This document shows positions 14,915-20,216 of a stretch of DNA of 20,216 nucleotides, one piece after another. The notes beneath the pieces were generated by a model. It saw only the letters and a list, made by a program, of their open reading frames with translations. It was not told the DNA's origin and ran no database searches. The DNA comes from Thermoplasmatota archaeon. Its GTDB lineage: Bacteria; Pseudomonadota; Gammaproteobacteria; Burkholderiales; Thiobacillaceae. A program made the translations under genes and the position numbers. Numbering within the stretch: position 1 is the stretch's first letter; every line of letters begins with the position of its first letter. The stretch is taken from contig JAMCVR010000064.1 in the NCBI GenBank assembly GCA_023475455.1, positions 14,736-34,951 on the forward strand. Reading direction: 5' to 3'.

Positions 14915-14924
14915 TCAGGCCGCA

Positions 14925-15674
14925 TCAGAGATCGGAATCGGGCTCGATCGCCGGCAGGCGCACCCGCCGCTGCAGCCAGGCGACGCCGAACAGGTCGACG
15001 ATGCCCACCCACAGCCGGTTGTGCACGCCGTATTTTGAGCTGCCGCGTTCGCGCGCCCTGTGGTGCACCGGAACCGACACCACGGCGCCGCCGTTGCGCA
15101 TCACCAGCGCCGGCAGGAAGCGGTGCATGTGATCGAAGTTGGGCAGTTGCAGAAAGGTTTCGCGGGCGAACAGCTTGAGGCCGCAGCCGGTGTCCGGCGT
15201 GTTGTCGCGCAGCAGGCGCGAACGCACGCCGTTGGCGATTTTCGAGGAAATGCGGCGCAGGAAGGTGTCGTTGCGCCGGGCCCGCCAGCCTGCCAGCAGT
15301 TCCAGGTTGGCGGGCTGCGAGGGATCGGCCAGTTTGGCCAGCAGCGCCGGAATGTCGGCCGGGTCGTTCTGGCCGTCGCCGTCGAGGGTGGCGATCCACT
15401 CGTGGCGCGCCGCAGTCACCCCCGTCGTCACCGCCCGGCTCTGCCCGCAGGATTCACGGTGGCGGATCACCCGCAGCATCGGGAATTCGGCCTTCAGCGC
15501 CTGCAGCCGTGCCTGGGTGGCGTCGGTGCTGCCGTCGTCGACGTAGATGATTTCGAACGTGGTGTTGCCGGACAGCGCCGCCGCGATTTCGCGCACCAGC
15601 GGCTCGACGTTGTCCTGCTCGTTCTTGACGGGTACGACCACGGACAGTCTGCCGTGGTAGGCATGTTTCGGCAT
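14925..15674 (-). CDS. GT2 family polyprenyl-phosphate glycosyltransferase
   Basis: Cytoplasmic-face family 2 glycosyltransferase of 249 residues, of the type that loads a sugar from a nucleotide donor onto dolichyl or undecaprenyl phosphate (DPM1/ArnC-like). SVVVPVKNEQDNVEPLVREI (11-30) begins the GT-A fold. IIYVDDGSTD holds the donor-binding D46-D47, TLDGDGQNDP the metal-binding D98 and D100, and DTGCGLKLFARE (161-172) and RERGSSKYG follow. There is no long C-terminal membrane domain, so it is probably peripheral. It supplies the substrate logically needed by the ArnT-like enzyme two genes downstream. The ATG at 15674 lies 26 bp after the 3' end of tRNA-Ser, so it may be read from the tRNA promoter. 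Confidence 0.92.
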   Translation of the reverse strand: MPKHAYHGRLSVVVPVKNEQDNVEPLVREIAAALSGNTTFEIIYVDDGSTDATQARLQALKAEFPMLRVIRHRESCGQSRAVTTGVTAARHEWIATLDGDGQNDPADIPALLAKLADPSQPANLELLAGWRARRNDTFLRRISSKIANGVRSRLLRDNTPDTGCGLKLFARETFLQLPNFDHMHRFLPALVMRNGGAVVSVPVHHRARERGSSKYGVHNRLWVGIVDLFGVAWLQRRVRLPAIEPDSDL

Positions 15675-15700
15675 GAAGTTCAGCGTGGTCGAATTGCGTG

Positions 15701-15791
15701 TGGCGGAGAGGGGGGGATTCGAACCCCCGTCAGGATATTATCCTGAACACGCTTTCCAGGCGTGCGACTTAAACCGCTCATCCACCTCTCC
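15701..15791 (-). tRNA. tRNA-Ser (anticodon GGA), copy 1
   Basis: A 91-nt class II tRNA with encoded CCA. The acceptor GGAGAGG pairs with CCUCUCC, followed by discriminator G and CCA (15703-15701). The anticodon arm is CACGC-CUGGAAA-GCGUG, with anticodon GGA at 15757-15755, reading UCC/UCU serine codons. The long variable arm UCAGGAUAAUAUCCUGA forms its own hairpin, as expected of serine tRNAs. The T arm GGGGGUUCGAAUCCCCC is intact. It is followed by the intact GT2 gene. Confidence 0.97.
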
Positions 15792-15802
15792 GAGAGCCGC
15801 GC

Positions 15803-15831
15803 ATTCTAATCGAGAGGCGGGTTTAAGGCAA
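15803..15831 (-). promoter_or_regulatory. Sigma-70 promoter of tRNA-Ser copy 1
   Basis: On the minus strand, TTGCCT (15831-15826) and TAGAAT (15808-15803) are separated by exactly 17 bp. The -10 box ends 11 bp before the mature tRNA 5' end. A GC-rich stretch (GCGCGGC) directly follows the -10, resembling a stringent discriminator. It may also drive GT2-VTT-arnT through the tRNA. Confidence 0.7.
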
Positions 15832-15853
15832 ACCGAACTGCCGCCGGCAACCC

Positions 15854-16274
15854 CTAGTGCGGGGTGGTGTAGCGCGCCCAGTCTTTGCTCATGCCGTCAA
15901 AACACGCCCGGTATTCGGGTGAAGCCATGATTGTCCCGTTAATGTCGCTCCAGTCCAGCGCGATGCGGACAGGTTTGCCTTCCAGTTCGCCTTCACAAAA
16001 CTCATAGTTCACCCGCCCCTCAAGCTCATACTGGCGAAAGCTGTGCAAGCGGCCATTGTGGTGATGCAGATTGATGTATGCGTGTGACGGGTGAACCGGT
16101 CTCCACGGCGGTGCGCTGGAAAAAAAATCCCGTGCCAGCCTGCCATCGGCGTCGTAAACATTCACCTCGGCGATATGAATCGCCCCGGGTACCTGAGCAT
16201 CCCGTTGTATCCGCGACAGCAGGCGCCCCGTTTCCGCATCGTAGTAGCTGGTAATGCGGTAGCGATAGCCGGCC
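15854..16274 (-). pseudogene. 5'-truncated duplicate of the exported unknown protein
   Basis: Identical to the last roughly 140 codons of the complete gene at 16512-17099, from GYRYRITSYYDAETGRLL to the C-terminus WARYTTPH. It lacks the signal peptide and the first 55 or so residues. Upstream, across the junction, lies the 18-codon GT2 stub, in a different frame, so no useful fusion is made. A GTG at 16165 could start a 103-residue product, but no ribosome binding site supports it. Confidence 0.88.
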
Positions 16275-16278
16275 GCTC

Positions 16279-16332
16279 GTTCTTGACGGGTACGACCACG
16301 GACAGTCTGCCGTGGTAGGCATGTTTCGGCAT
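16279..16332 (-). pseudogene. 18-codon stub of the GT2 glycosyltransferase gene
   Basis: Starts with the same ATG and leader as the intact GT2 gene (MPKHAYHGRLSVVVPVKN) and is then cut at the 658-bp duplication junction. Reading on, it enters the exported-protein fragment out of frame. Non-functional. Confidence 0.9.
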
Positions 16333-16358
16333 GAAGTTCAGCGTGGTCGAATTGCGTG

Positions 16359-16449
16359 TGGCGGAGAGGGGGGGATTCGAACCCCCGTCAGGATATTATC
16401 CTGAACACGCTTTCCAGGCGTGCGACTTAAACCGCTCATCCACCTCTCC
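16359..16449 (-). tRNA. tRNA-Ser (anticodon GGA), copy 2
   Basis: Exact duplicate of tRNA-Ser copy 1, with the same acceptor, GGA anticodon, long variable arm and encoded CCA. It lies between the complete exported-protein gene and the GT2 stub. Both copies are structurally intact, so if the duplication is genuine the cell would have two adjacent genes for this isoacceptor. Confidence 0.96.
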
Positions 16450-16460
16450 GAGAGCCGCGC

Positions 16461-16489
16461 ATTCTAATCGAGAGGCGGGTTTAAGGCAA
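16461..16489 (-). promoter_or_regulatory. Sigma-70 promoter of tRNA-Ser copy 2
   Basis: Same TTGCCT-17 bp-TAGAAT arrangement as upstream of copy 1, shifted by 658 bp. In the presumed original locus it lies just after the stop codon of the exported-protein gene. Confidence 0.68.
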
Positions 16490-16511
16490 ACCGAACTGCC
16501 GCCGGCAACCC

Positions 16512-17099
16512 CTAGTGCGGGGTGGTGTAGCGCGCCCAGTCTTTGCTCATGCCGTCAAAACACGCCCGGTATTCGGGTGAAGCCATGATTGTCCCGTTAA
16601 TGTCGCTCCAGTCCAGCGCGATGCGGACAGGTTTGCCTTCCAGTTCGCCTTCACAAAACTCATAGTTCACCCGCCCCTCAAGCTCATACTGGCGAAAGCT
16701 GTGCAAGCGGCCATTGTGGTGATGCAGATTGATGTATGCGTGTGACGGGTGAACCGGTCTCCACGGCGGTGCGCTGGAAAAAAAATCCCGTGCCAGCCTG
16801 CCATCGGCGTCGTAAACATTCACCTCGGCGATATGAATCGCCCCGGGTACCTGAGCATCCCGTTGTATCCGCGACAGCAGGCGCCCCGTTTCCGCATCGT
16901 AGTAGCTGGTAATGCGGTAGCGATAGCCGGCCGCGGCGACGCCCTGGTATTCCCCGCTGGTTTCCTCCGTCCGGACCGCGTGCCGGGCAATCTGCTGCTC
17001 ATGCAGGGCGTACACCGCGCGATGAAACTCCGGGCGCGAAGGCGCTGCAACGGCCATCTGCGCAACGCACAGGCCAACGATCGTGACCCAGCATTTCAT
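16512..17099 (-). CDS. Exported protein of unknown function
   Basis: I do not recognise this 195-residue protein. It has a signal peptide, MKCWVTIVGLCVAQMAVAAP, with likely cleavage after AVA. A probably periplasmic domain follows, with aromatic/charged beta-rich motifs: GYRYRITSYYDAETGRLLSR, VNVYDADGRLARDFFSS and VHPSHAYINLHHHNGRLHSF. Near the end come CEGELEGKPVRIALDWSD and MASPEYRACFDG. The repeated YDAETGRL/YDADGRL pattern resembles antiparallel beta-repeat proteins. Two Cys remain after cleavage and could form a disulphide, in line with the adjacent thioredoxin-like gene. The start at 17099 overlaps the tlpA-like stop by four bases (ATGA); an in-frame ATG at 17123 would sit inside that gene. 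Third gene of TPR-tlpA-unknown. Confidence 0.75.
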   Translation of the reverse strand: MKCWVTIVGLCVAQMAVAAPSRPEFHRAVYALHEQQIARHAVRTEETSGEYQGVAAAGYRYRITSYYDAETGRLLSRIQRDAQVPGAIHIAEVNVYDADGRLARDFFSSAPPWRPVHPSHAYINLHHHNGRLHSFRQYELEGRVNYEFCEGELEGKPVRIALDWSDINGTIMASPEYRACFDGMSKDWARYTTPH

Positions 17100-17614
17100 T
17101 TCGACGCCTCCGGCTTGTCCCACTTGTTGATAAAACGTTCGAGCATGTCGCGGCTGACACTGCCGGTGTGGCGCGCGGCAATGGCGCCCCTTGGATCGTA
17201 AATCACCGTCGTCGGCACGCCCAGCAGGTCGGCGCCGCCAAAACGCGTAAAGGCGTCCTCGCTGCCCAACAGCAAGGGGAAGCCGATCAGGTAATTCCCG
17301 GCAAACTGGGCGACTTCATCCCGCCGTGCCGGGCCAAAGCTGGGGAAATCCACCGCCACGCCGAGCACCCTCGCCTTGCCGTCCTTGTTGGCGTCGTGAA
17401 ATTTCTGCAACTCCGGCATTTCTTCGATGCAGGGCGGGCAGCGCGGCCCCCACACGGTCAGCACCGTCCACTGGCCGCGGCCGATATATTCGCTGAAAGG
17501 GTGCGGCTTGCCATGAACATCGTTGAGCGTCACATCCGTACCGGCGGCAGCCGTCGCAAACGACGCCAGGAAACTCAACGGAAACGCGCCGCCTGTCAGC
17601 ATATCCCGGATCAT
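17096..17614 (-). CDS. TlpA-like thiol:disulfide oxidoreductase
   Basis: Exported thioredoxin-fold protein of 172 residues. A hydrophobic N-terminal signal (LTGGAFPLSFLASFATAAAG) is followed by a TlpA/ResA-type domain. The active site is C59-P-P-C62 in TVWGPRCPPCIEEMPELQ, and the cis-proline loop is GVPTTVIYDPRG. CPPC with a preceding W-x-x-x-C context is typical of periplasmic reductants that act on cytochrome c apoproteins or other exported thiols. Its start overlaps the TPR gene stop (ATGA) and its stop overlaps the next start, so the three genes are translationally coupled. The neighbouring exported protein with two Cys is a possible client, an inference only. Confidence 0.9.
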   Translation of the reverse strand: MIRDMLTGGAFPLSFLASFATAAAGTDVTLNDVHGKPHPFSEYIGRGQWTVLTVWGPRCPPCIEEMPELQKFHDANKDGKARVLGVAVDFPSFGPARRDEVAQFAGNYLIGFPLLLGSEDAFTRFGGADLLGVPTTVIYDPRGAIAARHTGSVSRDMLERFINKWDKPEASK

Positions 17615-18015
17615 TCTTGTTCCCCCTGTTTTGGGAAGACGCCTACGCCGCTCCGCTCGGACCTGTTGCTCTCGGGCAGGAATTCGGCGCGTTCGGCGAT
17701 GCCCTCATCCGCCAGGCCCATGCGGCCGAGGGCCATGCCGCGTCCAAAAAAGGCCTGATCCTGACGGTCGTCCAGCTTGATGGCGGCCGTGTAGTTTTCC
17801 ATCGCCCCGTATAAATCGTTCAGGGCATAGTAGGCATCACCGCGCTGCGTGTAGAAAACAGCCACGCCCGGTGCCGCTTCGATCAGGCGGTTGTATTGCT
17901 GCAGGGCGGCGAGGGCTTCCTCCCGCGTCTGAAACGCCGCGCTGCCCATGGGCGCCAAAACAAGCGCCATGGCGGTCAGGATCGCGCTTGAAGCCGCTGA
18001 GCGGGATCGTTTCAT
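17611..18015 (-). CDS. Exported TPR-repeat protein
   Basis: A 134-residue protein with a signal peptide (AILTAMALVLAPMGSAAF) and about two tetratricopeptide repeats, AVFYTQRGDAYYALNDLYGA then MENYTAAIKLDDRQDQAFFG, continuing as RGMALGRMGLADEGIAE. These are protein-interaction modules and no enzymatic motif is seen. The C-terminal 25 residues (ESNRSERSGVGVFPKQGEQE) leave the TPR pattern abruptly and are low complexity. A frameshift is possible, but I found no alternative frame that restores a repeat. First gene of the minus-strand TPR-tlpA-unknown operon, divergent from grpE across 154 bp. Confidence 0.8.
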   Translation of the reverse strand: MKRSRSAASSAILTAMALVLAPMGSAAFQTREEALAALQQYNRLIEAAPGVAVFYTQRGDAYYALNDLYGAMENYTAAIKLDDRQDQAFFGRGMALGRMGLADEGIAERAEFLPESNRSERSGVGVFPKQGEQE

Positions 18016-18114
18016 GGCGCGCCCTCCCTGTCTGTGTCTGAGATAAGACGGCAGCGCTTCCTGCTTTATTCCGCCCCGGTTTTAGGATTGCGCATCCGGT
18101 TATTCGATCCGGGG

Positions 18115-18142
18115 CTTGAAAACCCCGCTCCCGCCCCCAACT
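18115..18142 (+). promoter_or_regulatory. Sigma-32 heat-shock promoter of grpE
   Basis: CTTGAAA at 18115-18121 and CCCCAACT at 18135-18142 are separated by 13 bp, close to the sigma-32 consensus CTTGAAA-N13-15-CCCCATNT. A start about 7-8 nt downstream would leave a 5' leader of roughly 20 nt before the grpE ATG at 18170, with GGGAG as ribosome binding site. Confidence 0.85.
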
Positions 18143-18169
18143 CTCCGCGAGAACCAATTGGGAGCACAC

Positions 18170-18694
18170 ATGCAGGACGAACTCAAAACCGACCCCCACG
18201 CGGCGGAAACCCGCCCCGAGAAGGAAACCATGCCCAGCCTGGAAGAGCTGCTGAAAGCGGCCGAACTGCAGGCGGCCGAGCATCACGACGCCTGGCTGCG
18301 CGCCAAGGCGGAAACCGAGAACATTCGCCGCCGCGCGGCGGAAGACGTCGAGAAGGCGCGCAAGTTCGCGGTGGAAAACTTCGCCGGCGAACTGATGGCG
18401 GTGAAGGACAGCCTGGAAGCCGCGCTGGCGGTCGAGTCGCCGAGCGTGGAAAGCCTGAGGGACGGCGTCGAATTGACCCTGAAGCAGCTGACCGCCGCCT
18501 TCAACAAATTCAATCTGCAGGACATCGACCCGCTGGGCGAGAAATTCGACCCGCACCAGCACCAGGCGATCCAGATGATCGAATCCGACCAGCCGGCCAA
18601 CACAGTGGTGACGGTGCTGCAAAAAGGCTATCGCCTCAACGAGCGCACGCTGCGGCCGGCGCTGGTGATGGTGTCCAGGGGCAAGGACGCTTGA
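18170..18694 (+). CDS. grpE: Nucleotide exchange factor GrpE
   Basis: Co-chaperone that releases ADP from DnaK; a cytosolic homodimer. The 174-residue product has the disordered acidic N-terminus, then the long dimerisation coiled coil ([40 protein letters not shown]). The C-terminal beta domain contains [40 protein letters not shown] and VMVSRG. The ATG at 18170 is chosen because a GGGAG lies 7 nt upstream. The in-frame TTG at 18116 falls within the -35 box and is rejected. It precedes dnaK by 74 bp. Confidence 0.96.
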   Translation: MQDELKTDPHAAETRPEKETMPSLEELLKAAELQAAEHHDAWLRAKAETENIRRRAAEDVEKARKFAVENFAGELMAVKDSLEAALAVESPSVESLRDGVELTLKQLTAAFNKFNLQDIDPLGEKFDPHQHQAIQMIESDQPANTVVTVLQKGYRLNERTLRPALVMVSRGKDA

Positions 18695-18703
18695 GAGCAC
18701 AGT

Positions 18704-18731
18704 CTTGAATTAAGCCCGATCTCCCCCACAT
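18704..18731 (+). promoter_or_regulatory. Sigma-32 heat-shock promoter of dnaK
   Basis: CTTGAAT (18704-18710) and CCCCACAT (18724-18731) are separated by 13 bp, the same architecture as the grpE promoter. It begins 10 bp after the grpE stop, so dnaK can be induced independently as well as from the grpE promoter. The leader then contains a T-rich stretch and an AGAAGGA ribosome binding site. Confidence 0.82.
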
Positions 18732-18768
18732 TCGAATCAATTCAAACTTTTTTTAGAAGGAACGCATC

Positions 18769-20216
<1,448 letters not shown>

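Larger units (their letters stand above)
11399..14921. repeat. 1,760-bp perfect direct tandem duplication (arnT 5' part plus VTT gene)
   Basis: The sequence 11399-13158 is repeated at 13159-14918 with an offset of exactly 1,760 bp. The edges share GCC (11399-11401, 13159-13161 and 14919-14921). The copies look identical throughout, including third codon positions and both encoded proteins. The unit carries arnT codons 1 to about 354 and the complete VTT gene. Its left edge lies about 33 bp inside the right edge of the 789-bp duplication, so the 33-bp stretch beginning gccagcaaggcgggcaaacc occurs three times (10610, 11399 and 13159). Confidence 0.95.
15617..16934. repeat. 658-bp perfect direct tandem duplication (GT2 start, tRNA-Ser, exported-protein 3' part)
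   Basis: The sequence 15617-16274 is repeated at 16275-16932 with an offset of exactly 658 bp. The edges share only GC (15617, 16275 and 16933), a 2-bp microhomology. The copies look identical. The unit holds the first 18 codons of the GT2 gene, the whole tRNA-Ser(GGA) with its promoter, and the last roughly 140 codons of the exported unknown protein. Confidence 0.95.

Noticed and set aside
9851..16934. A transposon or integrative element as the cause of the duplications
   Set aside because: No transposase, integrase, terminal inverted repeats or target-site duplications are present, and all repeated DNA is housekeeping sequence from the locus itself.
9760..18015. A phage-type repeat array or CRISPR
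   Set aside because: The repeats are three long two-copy direct duplications of coding DNA, not short regularly spaced units.
18116..18169. Alternative upstream TTG start for grpE
   Set aside because: It lies inside the sigma-32 -35 box, upstream of the transcript, and adds a non-conserved Pro-rich leader.

Overview
The window is a GC-rich, densely packed chromosomal segment from what looks like a betaproteobacterium. The evidence is gene content and order: divergent tsaE/queG, an rnm-yciO-M50 protease-trpS run, yciB-yciI-bolA-ppiC, hfq, and grpE-dnaK with sigma-32 promoters. Almost all of it is core housekeeping. There is no prophage, transposase, CRISPR array or classical accessory island.

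Layout. (1) 1-3,346: the 5' end of tsaE (-), then queG (+), a REP-like inverted repeat, a CDF-type metal transporter (-), murI (+) and an arfB-type release-factor gene broken by two compensating 1-nt frameshifts. (2) 3,427-7,639, all on the minus strand: a membrane-anchored unknown gene carrying a perfect 25-bp inverted repeat, trpS, a site-2 protease-type M50 peptidase, yciO and a PHP-domain phosphoesterase (rnm/trpH). (3) 7,759-10,059 (+): yciB, a YciI-like gene, bolA, a periplasmic PpiC foldase and hfq. (4) 10,066-15,674 (-): a glycolipid operon in the order GT2 glycosyltransferase, VTT/DedA-like membrane protein, ArnT-like GT-C transferase. (5) 15,701-18,015 (-): tRNA-Ser(GGA), an exported unknown protein, a TlpA-like thioredoxin and a TPR protein. 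(6) 18,115-20,216 (+): grpE and the 5' two-thirds of dnaK, each with its own sigma-32-type promoter.

The striking feature is that regions 4 and 5 are scrambled by three perfect direct tandem duplications of 789, 1,760 and 658 bp. Their junctions fall at 3-bp (TCC), 3-bp (GCC) and 2-bp (GC) microhomologies. They create a second truncated hfq, two extra partial arnT copies, a second VTT gene, a second tRNA-Ser(GGA), an 18-codon stub of the GT2 gene and a 5'-truncated copy of the exported unknown gene. The first two duplications meet within 33 bp, so the block at about 10,640-13,160 is wholly redundant with its flanks. This is what unmerged overlapping contig ends would produce. It could also be one re-insertion of a local fragment. 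Collapsing all three would shorten the window by 3,207 bp and give a simple locus: hfq > < arnT < VTT < GT2 < tRNA-Ser < unknown < tlpA < TPR, grpE > dnaK >. The duplications, the arfB frameshifts and the inverted repeat should be read with assembly or sequence error as the first explanation.

If an undescribed system is present, the best candidates are two. One is the GT2-VTT-ArnT module, where a VTT/DedA-family protein sits between a lipid-carrier glycosyltransferase and a lipid-carrier-dependent sugar transferase. The other is the unknown gene at 3,427-3,954, whose inverted repeat would allow a frame-preserving 62-codon inversion.
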